Assembly: GCA_964452575.1 (NCBI GenBank)
Contig: CAYVMN010000001.1
Location: forward strand, 6,955 to 70,954
DNA from: CAYVMN01 sp964452575
GTDB lineage: Bacteria; Desulfobacterota; DSM-4660; Desulfatiglandales; Desulfatiglandaceae
DNA length: 64,000 nucleotides
Direction of reading: 5' to 3'
This document shows, one piece after another, positions 1 through 9,285 of this stretch. The stretch's first letter is position 1. Each line of letters begins with the position of its first letter. The notes under the pieces are model-generated. The model searched no databases and was not told the origin of the DNA. It saw nothing but the letters and a program-made list of their open reading frames with translations. A program made the position numbers and the translations under genes.

Positions 1-1
1 T

Positions 2-1141
2 GCGCGCCTATTTGCTGCCGGCATGCTTGTTGGCCTGGCCACTCAATATAAATTCATATACGCTGTATTCCTATTTCCATTGATTGTGTACGACGCGGGG
101 GTGCATGCTAAGTCGGTCTATGAGCGGGCCTTACGAAGCGGCACCCTGTTCGCGGGCTTTCTGCTAGTGAACGGTCTTTCTCTTCTCTGGCTCGCATCCA
201 ACCAGGCTCTGGATGAATATATAAGCATTGTCTTTGACTTTAACCGGCTGGTACACATGAAGATGCACAGCGCGAATATAAAATTCCTCCATCTCAATCT
301 GGATCTGAGAGCAATTTTTTGTGGATATCTCATCCGCCGCCCTTTGATCATCCCATTCGTAATCACGGGCCTCCTAGTTTGCTGGCGTAGATTTCGCCCT
401 TTCACTATTAGTGTGACCCTGTTCTGGGTAACAGGATTGGCCCTCGTGGTCGCACAGGGCTGGTACCACGCGAAGTACCAATGGATACCGACCTATGGTC
501 CAGTAGCTATCTTCCTGGGGTTCGGTATCATTGCACTGCCCCAATATCTGCTTGGAAGGTCTAAGGACGACCGGTTTCGAGAACTTGGGAAAAAATTGAT
601 TCCCGCTGTGAGCCTGATCATTATCGTTGTGACCGCGTATCCGGGCTGTAAACAGTTCCTATTGACCTCATCTTATGCGCTGGGAAAAATCCAGGCAGCA
701 GAATATTACAGCCATTTCGGCCAGTACGGCCGGGGGGATTTTTCTTTCCTGGCCGATCTGCAGGTGGCCGAATATGTCCGAAAACGGTCCAACAAGAACG
801 ACTGCGTGCTGGTGTGGGGTTTTGAACCGGGAATCTACTTTCTCGCCGGAAGGAAGTCAGCGACCCGCTTTTGCTTCAACTATCCGTTGGTGGCCTCCAA
901 AGGTACGAAATTTTATAACCGCTACCGAAGCGAATTTATGCAAGACGTGATCAGGAACAAACCCCTGTTTATCGTTGTCGCCGATATGGACAAAAATCAT
1001 CTTATCTTGAAGAATTCCAAGGTATTTTTCAAAGAGTTTCCGGAATTCTACTCCTTTGTCCGCCTTGGATATATTCATAAGACTACAATTGAGCACTTTG
1101 AAATATTCCGCCGTCGAGATAGTCGGGATACAGAGTTGTGA
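2..1141 (+). CDS. GT39/ArnT-like membrane glycosyltransferase, 5' truncated by window edge
   Basis: The reading frame is already open at base 2, so the visible 379 residues are the C-terminal part of a longer protein. The visible part begins with several hydrophobic segments, followed by basic loops and a soluble C-terminal tail of about 150 residues (from around residue 220) without membrane segments. This pattern of membrane helices followed by a periplasmic C-terminal domain resembles polytopic GT-C (family 39-like) glycosyltransferases that use lipid-phosphate sugar donors. The N-terminal acidic catalytic loop expected of this fold would lie outside the window, so the enzymatic assignment is inference. 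It precedes a methyltransferase gene and another large membrane protein, which suggests a surface-glycan locus. Confidence 0.55.
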   Translation, partial: ARLFAAGMLVGLATQYKFIYAVFLFPLIVYDAGVHAKSVYERALRSGTLFAGFLLVNGLSLLWLASNQALDEYISIVFDFNRLVHMKMHSANIKFLHLNLDLRAIFCGYLIRRPLIIPFVITGLLVCWRRFRPFTISVTLFWVTGLALVVAQGWYHAKYQWIPTYGPVAIFLGFGIIALPQYLLGRSKDDRFRELGKKLIPAVSLIIIVVTAYPGCKQFLLTSSYALGKIQAAEYYSHFGQYGRGDFSFLADLQVAEYVRKRSNKNDCVLVWGFEPGIYFLAGRKSATRFCFNYPLVASKGTKFYNRYRSEFMQDVIRNKPLFIVVADMDKNHLILKNSKVFFKEFPEFYSFVRLGYIHKTTIEHFEIFRRRDSRDTEL

Positions 1142-1178
1142 CGACGGGTCCGGGCTGCGGCATGGCACTCCTCTGACC

Positions 1179-1868
1179 ATGGAAAAAACGACTATCGCAC
1201 ATAGGGCAAAGAAATTTTATGATTCTTCAAAAGTAAGGAAACTGAGGAGGTTTGATCATCCTACTGTAAAAGCGCATGTTATTGATAAGGTAAACTATAT
1301 TAAGAAGACTATTAAGTTGATTCCGAAGACAACGGTCTTGGAACTTGGTGCAGGAAATGGTTATTTCTCTTTTTATTTCAACAGCTCATGTGATTTGCTG
1401 GCAACTGACATTAATAGAGAAATCCTTTCGTTGAACCCCGTCAAGAAAAGGATGGTTTGTGATGCCAAAAAGCTTCCTTTTAAAGACGAGTCATTTGATA
1501 TTGTTATGTGCTTCGACGTCTTACACCACGTGGATAACCCCGATCATGTAATTAAGGAGGCAAAGAGGGTATCACGAAGGCATGTTGTTCTAGTAGAACC
1601 GAACGGGGATAATATTATTCAAAAATTGATCTTTCTTCCCGTTCCAAGGGAATGGGGTCTTTATAACTTCAGCACTAAGTATCTTATAGGGTTGATAAAG
1701 GATAATTCTCTTGGCATATTAAGATTTAAACATATTGGAAGATTAATAACTCCGAATATACGCTTAATAGATAAGTTTATAAAATTATTTCCTTATTCTG
1801 AATCACCACAACTAAATTTTCATAATTTGGTTATATGCAGCAAGGAATTGTCAAATGAGAATTCTTAA
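1179..1868 (+). CDS. Class I SAM-dependent methyltransferase
   Basis: The predicted 229-residue protein carries the SAM-binding motif I VLELGAGNGYF, an acidic residue ending the second strand (ATDIN), the motif DAKKLPFKDESFDIV and the post-motif CFDVLHHV. These are typical of the Methyltransf_11 family (UbiE/COQ5-like fold). The ATG at 1179 was chosen because the longer in-frame start at 1056 overlaps the end of the preceding gene by 86 bases and adds sequence unlike the family. The G+C content looks lower than in neighbouring genes, which may indicate a different origin. The substrate cannot be told; the context suggests a glycan or lipid-linked intermediate. Confidence 0.8.
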   Translation: MEKTTIAHRAKKFYDSSKVRKLRRFDHPTVKAHVIDKVNYIKKTIKLIPKTTVLELGAGNGYFSFYFNSSCDLLATDINREILSLNPVKKRMVCDAKKLPFKDESFDIVMCFDVLHHVDNPDHVIKEAKRVSRRHVVLVEPNGDNIIQKLIFLPVPREWGLYNFSTKYLIGLIKDNSLGILRFKHIGRLITPNIRLIDKFIKLFPYSESPQLNFHNLVICSKELSNENS

Positions 1869-2039
1869 AAACTCGGACATCCTCAATGGATGTTTACGCT
1901 CTGTAAACTCCATAATTAAGATGAGTGCAGATTTTCATATGCTGATCAGGATCAAGTGAAGGAGCGTATCGTTTATGATACATCCAGGTTCACAAGGGCA
2001 TCTCTCGATATTGGTTCGTAATTTAGGTGTGCTTCCTTT

Positions 2040-3707
2040 ATGAATATCTCTAGTAGCCTTCGTTTTCCGTTCCTTTGTGCTGGGGGCATCTATATCTTGT
2101 CCACAGCTTTGCTGCTTATCTGGGGACTTGCAGATAACGGGTGGGTTTTTACGTATCCGCTCGATGACACCTATATACATATGGCAATGGCAAGAAATTT
2201 CGCCTATCACGGAGTGTGGGGAGCCACACAACATCAATTCAGTGCCTCTTCCTCCTCGCTGCTTTGGACGATCATGCTGAGTGCTTGTATTAAGTTGATC
2301 GGGCTTTGGGAATGGATTCCTCTTATCCTAAATTTCGTATTCAGCTTGTTGATCATCTATTGGGCCGACCGACTCCTAACGGATTTTGGAATCGGATCTC
2401 GTCTCAGGCTGCTAACCTTGCTCTGTTTGGTCCTCATCACACCTCTTCCAGTGCTTACCCTCATTGGTATGGAACATTCCGCTCACGCTCTGGCCACAAT
2501 GTGGTTTTTATGGCTGGCAGTCAAACTAGTGACAACTGAAAGGCAAGGGTCTTCTCAAACGTTACTTGGGCTCGTGGCATTGAGCGCAGCCCTGGATGTT
2601 GCCTTAAGGGTTGAAGGGATCTTCTTGGTTAGTGTCGCGTGCCTGTTTCTGCTCGTTAGAAGGCGTTATCTCCAAGCCTTCCTTATCGGTGTGTCAGGAC
2701 TCCTGCCGCTACTACTGTTCGGTTATTATTCAAGCAAGAATGGGAGTTACTGGCTGCCCAATTCGATTCTTATGAAGGGCAACTTGCCCGATTTCACGAG
2801 TTTCTACGGATGGGTAATGACGCTCGGTGGAAGGGCCATACGATTGTTGTTCAATTCCATCAACCTTTCTATGACCTGTCTGTTGGTCTCTCTCGCACTA
2901 TTGATATTCCGACACTATCGGGAAACCAAGAATTTGCTTTCCCGTCCCAACGTTTTGGGAATGATGGTCTTTTTGATCACCTTGCTCCACCTCCAATATG
3001 CAGGCACCGGTTGGCTCTTTCGCTACGAGGCCTATTTGGTAATGAATGGTCTGATCGCCATTGCCTGTCTGATCTCAGTTGTTTTGCCGACGCCCTCCGC
3101 GTCCCTGCGCGAAAAGGCTTTGATTCTGATGCCATCTTCCCGTCCCCTTCGTCCGGCAATTATCTTCTTTTTCTTGGTCGCACTGACGACTTACGGGGCT
3201 CGTATTGGACAATCTGCAACGACTTCTGCCTTGTGGATGAAGGACCGCTTCCAGGAACACATTTTGACGGCAAGGTTCGTGGAGAACTACTACGACCGTG
3301 CAACGCTTGTAATAAACGATCTCGGTGCCATGGCCTATTTTTCGAAAGCCAGGCTCTTGGATATTTTGGGGTTAGGAAGTATAGAGCCGGTTCGTTGGCG
3401 CCTTGCACAGGGTCGAGGCTTTCATAGTTCCGAAATGAAACGCTGGGTACGAGACTCTGGGGCCGAGATCGCCATATTTCAATCGAATTACACGCAATGG
3501 CATCGAGTGTTACCCAAGGGATGGGCCCATGTCTGCGATTGGAGGATTCGACGCAGAAATATATTCAGGGACAGAATCGTGAGATTTTATGCCAGCAACC
3601 CTCAGAAGGCCAGGGAGCTGGAATTGAATCTCAGGGAATTCTCGGATCGTTTACCAGAAGATATTGTTATATCTTTTTCTCAGCAGTCTGGGACAAAACC
3701 ACCATAG
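2040..3707 (+). CDS. Polytopic membrane protein, probable GT-C type glycosyltransferase
   Basis: This 555-residue protein has about ten hydrophobic segments in the first 380 residues and then a soluble C-terminal domain. After the first membrane segment there is an acidic pair (PLDDTYIHM), at the place where GT-C enzymes (PMT, ArnT and relatives) carry the catalytic aspartates of the first periplasmic loop. The tail contains NDLGAMAYFS and LDILGLGS, motifs I have seen in large uncharacterised membrane proteins of envelope glycan loci. The role proposed is transfer of a sugar from a polyprenyl-phosphate donor on the periplasmic side; this is inference from topology. The start ATG has no strong ribosome binding site. 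Confidence 0.5.
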   Translation: MNISSSLRFPFLCAGGIYILSTALLLIWGLADNGWVFTYPLDDTYIHMAMARNFAYHGVWGATQHQFSASSSSLLWTIMLSACIKLIGLWEWIPLILNFVFSLLIIYWADRLLTDFGIGSRLRLLTLLCLVLITPLPVLTLIGMEHSAHALATMWFLWLAVKLVTTERQGSSQTLLGLVALSAALDVALRVEGIFLVSVACLFLLVRRRYLQAFLIGVSGLLPLLLFGYYSSKNGSYWLPNSILMKGNLPDFTSFYGWVMTLGGRAIRLLFNSINLSMTCLLVSLALLIFRHYRETKNLLSRPNVLGMMVFLITLLHLQYAGTGWLFRYEAYLVMNGLIAIACLISVVLPTPSASLREKALILMPSSRPLRPAIIFFFLVALTTYGARIGQSATTSALWMKDRFQEHILTARFVENYYDRATLVINDLGAMAYFSKARLLDILGLGSIEPVRWRLAQGRGFHSSEMKRWVRDSGAEIAIFQSNYTQWHRVLPKGWAHVCDWRIRRRNIFRDRIVRFYASNPQKARELELNLREFSDRLPEDIVISFSQQSGTKPP

Positions 3708-3715
3708 CATGTGGC

Positions 3716-3880
3716 TTAACCTGTACCCCTCTCTTTCAGACGGATGGCATCTTCTAGATCCCACAATTTCAAATTAATCGCCTCTATGTCGATAAATTCA
3801 TGGGAATCAAACTTCATCCCAATGCCTTCCGTGGCGTCCTTAATGTGCTAGAGTTCTTTCAGAATATTGTTCAGTTTTCT
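3716..3880 (-). pseudogene. Remnant of a DUF6165-like gene
   Basis: Reading the minus strand in one frame gives about 55 codons with an internal TAG and then a stop at 3716. The stretch EAINLKLWDLEDAIRLKE resembles the central motif of DUF6165 proteins (AVNxxLWxxEDxIRxxE), which are found in LPS sugar loci. Only this part is recognisable: the N-terminal region is missing and the C-terminal half is replaced by unrelated sequence. No other gene is visible between 3708 and 3937. The family match is from memory and should be treated as tentative. Confidence 0.4.
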
Positions 3881-3937
3881 TTATTTTGACTTCTTTGGCT
3901 TTAATAACAAGTATGATGGACTCATCCACCAATTAAC

Positions 3938-4650
3938 CTATTCACTTGGACCCCAGAGAATAACCGATGCATAGCCATGGTCCCTGGCCTCCTCTACCAG
4001 GGCGGCCATCTCTTCCACGGCCCACATCTTGGTGAGCCAGCCGGCGCCGATGCCGAAAATGGTTCTTTTTTCATTAAGACGGCTTTCTTTCCACCAATGC
4101 CGGATTTTTGCGTCCGCCTTCGGATCCCTGGGGAATGGCACGGGCATATGGTGGGGCATGTCCAGTTCAAGGGCCCGGCCCAGGTATAGACTCCTGACGC
4201 TCACATGGCTCAGCTCATCAGGTGGGGACACCCGGCGATTGGTGAAAAGAGGGGCCAGTTCCCTCCCTTCAAGGGATGCGGGGCTAAACCCTACGCGCAC
4301 AGGAATGCCGGCCAAGAAAGGGAGTATGGCACTCCGGGTCAGGCCCTGGGGATCGATAGAGATTCCATAGTGTTCAGAACGGATCCCTCGCACCAACCGC
4401 CCGATTCCAAGGGGATTTCTATCTGCTCCCCTCCACACGTGGACCCGATCCAGCTGGGAGAAGCCGTGAAGGAGGGGGGCAAAGGGTTCGTCCACAACCT
4501 ACCCCATGTGGGCACCAGGCATCTTTTTGCGCAATGCAAAAAAGAGGGGAAGGGTCAGGGCAATGTCTCCCCTGCGCAATGAGAGCTTAGGCCTAAAGAA
4601 ACTCATAAAACATCTGTTGCATAGCAGGATCTTTCTTTTTTCCCCACCCA
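3938..4650 (-). pseudogene. Degraded family 9 glycosyltransferase (heptosyltransferase-like)
   Basis: The frame opens with RRGDIALTLPLFFALRKKMP, the N-terminal signature of ADP-heptose:LPS heptosyltransferase-like GT9 enzymes, continues to AHMG, hits an in-frame TAG at 4499-4501, and resumes in the same frame with VVDEPFAPLLHG and IRSEHYGISIDPQG. The nucleotide-sugar domain starts (IFGIGAGWLTKMW) but ends at a second TAG after VILWGPSE. GT9 proteins are usually about 340 residues; here only some 235 codons remain and the C-terminal donor-binding region is lost. This is a decayed gene in a stretch of remnants (3.7-4.8 kb). Confidence 0.75.
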
Positions 4651-4747
4651 TGGATGCGCTAGGACAGAATGCGCAGTGGGCATTGCAATGGTTGGTTGTC
4701 TCGATACGCACTACTCTTGGAAATTTTGAACGAGACACCTCCATAAT
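4651..4747 (-). pseudogene. N-terminal fragment of a radical SAM protein fused to the GT9 remnant
   Basis: Just upstream of and in frame with the GT9 remnant lies MEVSRSKFPRVV, followed by ETTNHCNAHCAFCPSASMG. The CxxxCxxC cluster (CNAHCAFC) is the iron-sulfur binding motif of radical SAM enzymes, and the RIETTNxCNxxC context is typical of SPASM-type members. The sequence then switches directly into the GT9 start, so all but about 35 residues of the radical SAM gene are gone. A deletion joining two neighbouring genes is the simplest explanation. Confidence 0.6.
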
Positions 4748-5047
4748 CACGGCAGCGGTCCAAGCTAAAAAGCGAAAGCCACCCATTGGTTCGATCTTGC
4801 TGGCAGCGTCCACTCATATCCTTTAGGCGTTGCATAACAGGACTGGGGTCGCAATGGACCCCTCAAAACGCCCACTTTCCCGCTCAACGCCTTTTAATCC
4901 CCTGAATTGGAAAATGGAGATTGTATTGCAAATTGAGGTATGACCCGGTACAACATAGCCCTAAAGCGCCATTTTTTTCGAAAGGAGTGTAGTCAACCAC
5001 GGTCTGAGTGTCAAACGGAAAGCCTCGGTGATCAAATGGCTTAGGAG

Positions 5048-6820
5048 ATGCCCGAAAGAGCCATATCAGCCTTGGGAACCTATCACTCCATGGATATAAT
5101 CGCTATGCTGAGACAACCCTACGTGGGAAAAACCTTACTGGCCATTTTCTCTCTGGGCCTAGTTGTTTTTGCACTCGCCACCCAATCAGGCCTTTGGGAT
5201 CGGGATGAGTCAGTTTTTGCTCGCACCGCCGCTGAGATGCTCCAGAGCGGGGAATGGCTGTTGCCCACCTTCAACGGAAAGGTCTTCGCCCACAAGCCGC
5301 CCCTCTCACTCTGGGCCATGGCGGGCAGCATGGCCCTATTCGGTGTAAACGCCTTGGCGGTACGGTTGCCGGCTGTTTTTTCGCTGGCAGCCTCAGGATG
5401 GCTGGTATTCCTGATGGGCAGGAGGCTCTTTTCGCCCCGGGTGGGCTTCTGGGCAAGTGCCATGTTGATGAGCTCGGCCATGGCCATGTACCTCGGCAGC
5501 GCGGCCATGCTCGATGCTACGCTAATAACTTTTATCTGCCTGGCCATGTGGGCACACGTGGAAGGGATCCATCATCCCAAGAGGTGGTGGGCCTATTGGC
5601 CGGTCTTGACCTTGGCAATAGGGCTTTCCGAATTGACGAAACACCCGGTGGGGATGGCAGTGTTGGCACCTGCCACACTTCTCAGCACCTGGATGTTGCG
5701 AAAGGAAAAACAGATCCCTAAAAGCTACTGGCTGGGCTTGATGGCGGCCTTTGCCGTGGGCTGTGGTCTGTATGTGGCCTGGTTTCTGCCTGTTCAGAAG
5801 CTTGCCCCTGGGTTTACCCATGAAAGCCATGGGCTCCACATCGTGGGCCGGTTTTTCACTGCCATGGAGGGACACGGGGCCAACAGCCTGCTAGGGTATC
5901 TGGCCCTCTTGCCTATCTATCTTCCCGTTTTGATCGCCGGCTTCGCCCCTTGGACGGCCTTTCTGCCCGCAGGGGTCTTGGCCTCGATTCATGGTCATGT
6001 GGGTGGGCGAAGCGCACAGGTCTTCATCTGGACCTGGGTTCTGCCTATTTTCATTTTCTTCAGCCTGGCAGCCACCAAGTTGCCTCACTACGTCTTGCCG
6101 GTGTTCCCTCCATTGGCCCTGTTGGCGGCGGGCACCTTTGAGGCCTGGCGGGTTGGAATGCTCGGTGAAAAGGATCGTGCCTGGTTGCGCTCCGGGGCGT
6201 GGTTTTTGGCCCCTGTGATATTTGTTGCCGGGCTGACGCTTGGAATGGCAGCCCCTTTGATGGGTCGTGGCTTGTGGCGCGTTGTAGGGGTGCTGCCAGG
6301 GGTGGTGGCTTTGGTCTATGGCTTGTTCGTGGTTCGGTTAATTCTTAAGGAACGGATGATCCAGGTGGCCCGGATATTCCTATTTGGAATGCCCCTCATC
6401 GTGCTGCTTGCGGCGTGTTTGAGTTTGCCTGCCATTGAGCCTTTGATCAAGGTCTCCCCGGTGCTGGCAGAGACCATTCAGGCGCATCGGTCCTCAAAGG
6501 AGCCAGTGGCCGCGTGCGGCTATGTCGAACCCAGTTTCATGTTCTACATGAATTTGCCCGCCCATCAACCCATCTCTGTAGTGGTGCCACAGCCCGAGGC
6601 ATTGAGCGCGTGGCTCCACAAACCTGGAGGGGGGTGGCTGGTGGTGTACGATTCCCTCTGGCTAGACATGATCGGCCGCTTTGGACCGGTTCAGCGTGGG
6701 GAAACCCTCTATAAGATACCAGTGCTCAATACTAATGACAACGCCCGGCGGGATATGGTGCGGGTGGTTCGGCGCCTCCCGCGTAACAACACCCCATCTG
6801 CCCAGGAGTCTTCCCCGTGA
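5048..6820 (+). CDS. ArnT-like family 39 glycosyltransferase
   Basis: The 590-residue product shows the ArnT/PMT layout: an N-terminal membrane helix, then LWDRDESVFARTAAEML with the acidic residues used for catalysis in the first periplasmic loop, then HKPPLSLW, about a dozen membrane segments, and a soluble C-terminal domain. Enzymes of this type move a sugar from an undecaprenyl-phosphate carrier to lipid A or another acceptor in the periplasm. The next gene (GT2, dolichol-phosphate-mannose-synthase-like) overlaps it by three bases (GTGA), so the pair probably makes the lipid-linked sugar and transfers it. The start is uncertain: an AGGAG abuts the ATG at 5048, and in-frame ATGs at 5090 and 5105 are possible. 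The specific sugar is unknown. Confidence 0.8.
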   Translation: MPERAISALGTYHSMDIIAMLRQPYVGKTLLAIFSLGLVVFALATQSGLWDRDESVFARTAAEMLQSGEWLLPTFNGKVFAHKPPLSLWAMAGSMALFGVNALAVRLPAVFSLAASGWLVFLMGRRLFSPRVGFWASAMLMSSAMAMYLGSAAMLDATLITFICLAMWAHVEGIHHPKRWWAYWPVLTLAIGLSELTKHPVGMAVLAPATLLSTWMLRKEKQIPKSYWLGLMAAFAVGCGLYVAWFLPVQKLAPGFTHESHGLHIVGRFFTAMEGHGANSLLGYLALLPIYLPVLIAGFAPWTAFLPAGVLASIHGHVGGRSAQVFIWTWVLPIFIFFSLAATKLPHYVLPVFPPLALLAAGTFEAWRVGMLGEKDRAWLRSGAWFLAPVIFVAGLTLGMAAPLMGRGLWRVVGVLPGVVALVYGLFVVRLILKERMIQVARIFLFGMPLIVLLAACLSLPAIEPLIKVSPVLAETIQAHRSSKEPVAACGYVEPSFMFYMNLPAHQPISVVVPQPEALSAWLHKPGGGWLVVYDSLWLDMIGRFGPVQRGETLYKIPVLNTNDNARRDMVRVVRRLPRNNTPSAQESSP

Positions 6821-7593
6821 GCTTTTTTTTCGTAGAAATCGTGGTGCCCTGTTACAATGAGGTGGAGCGTTTGGACGGCGACCGCTTTCTGGCTTGGTTG
6901 TCGAACCATCATCACTATCTTTTTCGGTTTGTGAATGATGGCAGCACCGATGGCACCCTATCCTGTCTGAAAGCACTGGCTGCAGCCAATCCAGCCCAGG
7001 TGCGGGTTCATGATTTGCGGTCCAATGCCGGCAAGGCCGAGGCCGTAAGGCGTGGGCTATTGGCGATTTTGGCGGCTGGTGCGGCCACGTATATGGGTTA
7101 TTTTGATGCCGACCAATCGACTCCCCTGACGGAACTCCCGAGGCTGGTCAAGGCCCTGGAAAATAGGCCTCATTGCCGAATGGCGCTGGGGTCCAGGGTT
7201 CTGCTGATGGGACGTGATATCCAGCGAAAAGCAGGCCGTCACTACCTGGGACGTCTCTATGCTACCCTGGCCTCCCTTGTGCTGGACCTGCCGGTTTATG
7301 ATACACAGTGCGGCGCCAAAGTGATGCGGGTTTGCCCCGACTGGTGCCAGTTGCTTGCCTCGCCCTTCTCGACCCGATGGGTCTTCGATGTAGAGTTGAT
7401 TTCCCGTCTGGTGCGTTTTGACCGTAAGATGCGACCGGATGACAACCCCCGGACTTTGCTAGTGGAAGTTCCTGTTTATCGCTGGGTGGATATACGCGGC
7501 TCCAAGGTCACGGCCCTTGACGGGCTGGTCGCTCTTGCCGATCTGGCCCGCCTTTATTTTGTGCACCGTCGCCGATGGCGAGCCGGAGCATAG
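6817..7593 (+). CDS. GT2 glycosyltransferase, polyprenyl-phosphate sugar synthase-like
   Basis: The 258-residue protein starts with EIVVPCYNEVERL, contains FVNDGSTDGTL and the DxD-type motif YFDADQSTPL, followed by GSRVLL, which together mark a GT-A fold family 2 glycosyltransferase of the dolichol-phosphate-mannose synthase subgroup (DPM1/GtrB-like). It should load a sugar from a nucleotide donor onto a polyprenyl phosphate at the cytoplasmic face. No C-terminal membrane anchor is seen. The GTG start overlaps the stop of the ArnT-like gene, so the two are translationally coupled. It faces the membrane-protein gene at 7657 convergently. Confidence 0.85.
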   Translation: MSFFFVEIVVPCYNEVERLDGDRFLAWLSNHHHYLFRFVNDGSTDGTLSCLKALAAANPAQVRVHDLRSNAGKAEAVRRGLLAILAAGAATYMGYFDADQSTPLTELPRLVKALENRPHCRMALGSRVLLMGRDIQRKAGRHYLGRLYATLASLVLDLPVYDTQCGAKVMRVCPDWCQLLASPFSTRWVFDVELISRLVRFDRKMRPDDNPRTLLVEVPVYRWVDIRGSKVTALDGLVALADLARLYFVHRRRWRAGA

Positions 7594-7656
7594 GCCCCTG
7601 AAATCATGCTCCCAAGGGATGAAACCAAGACCCCGAAAACGTGTTCAAGCCTCTTC

Positions 7657-9195
7657 TCACATCTTCTCCCGCAACCCGATTGCCAGAAATGTGGTCGAAA
7701 AGGCCACCAGGCTGTAGGCAACCCAAGACAATGGGCCCATCGGATCGGCCCATGTCAGCAGCGTGCAGAGGGCCATGACCAGGATCGGCATGAGGCATGC
7801 CTCGGCAGTTGCCCCCGCCAACCTGGCCGTATCCACCGGATGGACAGACCGCCAAACTTCCATGAGGATAAAGGCTGAACCGAGGGCCGCCATCATCCAT
7901 GCTGCTTTCGGGAATCCGCCGGTACAAGCCGCGCCAATGCCGCAGATCGCGGCCCCTGCCCCATAGACCCCTCTGAGGGTCTCTTGAAGCCCATCTCCTA
8001 TCGCCGCCTTCAGGAGCCCTGATCCGAGGATGACGAGTTTAAGCCCTACCCAGATTGCGACCGCGATGGTGAAGGCCCGGACCCCCCACAGATTTCGGGG
8101 AAAGGCAATCGCACAAAAGAAAATGATCTCCATCAGCAGGAGCGCGGAAAGTAAGGGTTGGCCCTTTGCCAGTCTAGGGGCAACCCTCCATCCGGGGTGT
8201 AGCTCATGGGCCCAGCGAAGCCATGAGGTCTGGACCAAGGGAATGAGTGCCAGAGACAAGATGGTCTGGAGGTTGCAGTTCCAATGCCGAAAGAAGAAGA
8301 CCCGGAGGAGCACCGTTGCGGCGAAGGCGCATAGGGTCAAGACAAACCACAGGTCGAAAAGGCCTGGGTAACGTTTGGGGACCTGGCTGTGGTTGTGCGT
8401 ATTGGCCTGATTTGGGACTTGGCGCGGTGTAAGGGAGAGGGCGAAGGTGAGCAGGCAGGCTGCGGCCAGGGAGAGAGAACTGGTGACGATGTTCATCCAT
8501 GGGCGGGCCAGAAAGGCATAGAGATACCCGTTCACTACCAGGCTCAATACCCCTACAACCAAAAAGGCCGGCATCCAACCAAGGATAACCGCTGCGAGGG
8601 GGCTTTGTTCTGCTATCGCGGCCTGCACCTTCGCTGTAAGGAGGATCAATGTTACCAGCAGAACAGATAGGATCACCGTCTGTTTCACAAGGAGAGGCCA
8701 TCCGTCAGGAAGCCAGGCAGGGAGAAGGCTGAGCCACGGTCTTAGGGCATTGGAGCCCAGGACCAACAGAAGGAGAGAGAAAAGGATAAAGGTAGTGGGC
8801 GTTGTCCTGCCTGGCTTGCGCGACGGGAACAGCCGGACCAGGATAATCCCCGTTGCGAGCAGGGTCTCAATGCCGGCTATTCGGAGGATGATCCCTGAGA
8901 GGCTCTCCCCAGCTCGGGGCCACCAGTAGGCAGGGAGCAAACCGGCCTCAATGCACCACACGGCCGCAACTGAAGGCCGGCGGAGCAACTGTTTCACTGC
9001 CCGAACACTGGGACGCAGGCAAAGGGCGGAAACAATCCAACCAAGGGCCCCTGCCTGCAGAAGCGGAATGGAGGCATACTGCGCCACGACCTCGAGGCGC
9101 AGGTCGATTATCCGCCACACGAGCACAAAAAGAAGTCCGTGCGCAAGAATGTAAGAGGCGGTCAGCAAAAGCCAAAACCGCACCACAATATCCAT
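7657..9195 (-). CDS. Large polytopic membrane protein of unknown function
   Basis: I do not recognise this protein. The 512 residues contain about twelve to fourteen hydrophobic segments spread over the full length, short basic loops (SRKPGRTTP, RQVPNQANTHNHSQVPKR) and no obvious catalytic motif. The start at ATG 9195 (MDIVVRFW) is preferred over a TTG at 9231, which would add twelve polar residues before the first membrane helix. It lies 90 bases downstream of the IPTL-CTERM gene on the same strand and is probably cotranscribed with it, so a role in export, anchoring or modification of that surface protein is possible. This is inference from position only. Confidence 0.6.
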   Translation of the reverse strand: MDIVVRFWLLLTASYILAHGLLFVLVWRIIDLRLEVVAQYASIPLLQAGALGWIVSALCLRPSVRAVKQLLRRPSVAAVWCIEAGLLPAYWWPRAGESLSGIILRIAGIETLLATGIILVRLFPSRKPGRTTPTTFILFSLLLLVLGSNALRPWLSLLPAWLPDGWPLLVKQTVILSVLLVTLILLTAKVQAAIAEQSPLAAVILGWMPAFLVVGVLSLVVNGYLYAFLARPWMNIVTSSLSLAAACLLTFALSLTPRQVPNQANTHNHSQVPKRYPGLFDLWFVLTLCAFAATVLLRVFFFRHWNCNLQTILSLALIPLVQTSWLRWAHELHPGWRVAPRLAKGQPLLSALLLMEIIFFCAIAFPRNLWGVRAFTIAVAIWVGLKLVILGSGLLKAAIGDGLQETLRGVYGAGAAICGIGAACTGGFPKAAWMMAALGSAFILMEVWRSVHPVDTARLAGATAEACLMPILVMALCTLLTWADPMGPLSWVAYSLVAFSTTFLAIGLREKM

Positions 9196-9285
9196 GGGCA
9201 ATCTTGTGAAAGGCAAATGGGCGAACGGCAAACGACCATAAGGCTAGGGGCAACTCATATGCCCTGAGATCCCCCTTAGCCCCGT

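Noticed and set aside
2810..3427. Plus-strand open frame of 205 codons in another frame inside the membrane protein gene.
   Set aside because: It overlaps the membrane protein gene completely and shows no recognisable domain.
3938..4650. The two TAG codons in the GT9 frame could be pyrrolysine codons.
   Set aside because: The gene also lacks its C-terminal part, starts within a fused radical SAM fragment and lies among other remnants. Decay explains the stops better, and no pylS or tRNA-Pyl gene is seen.
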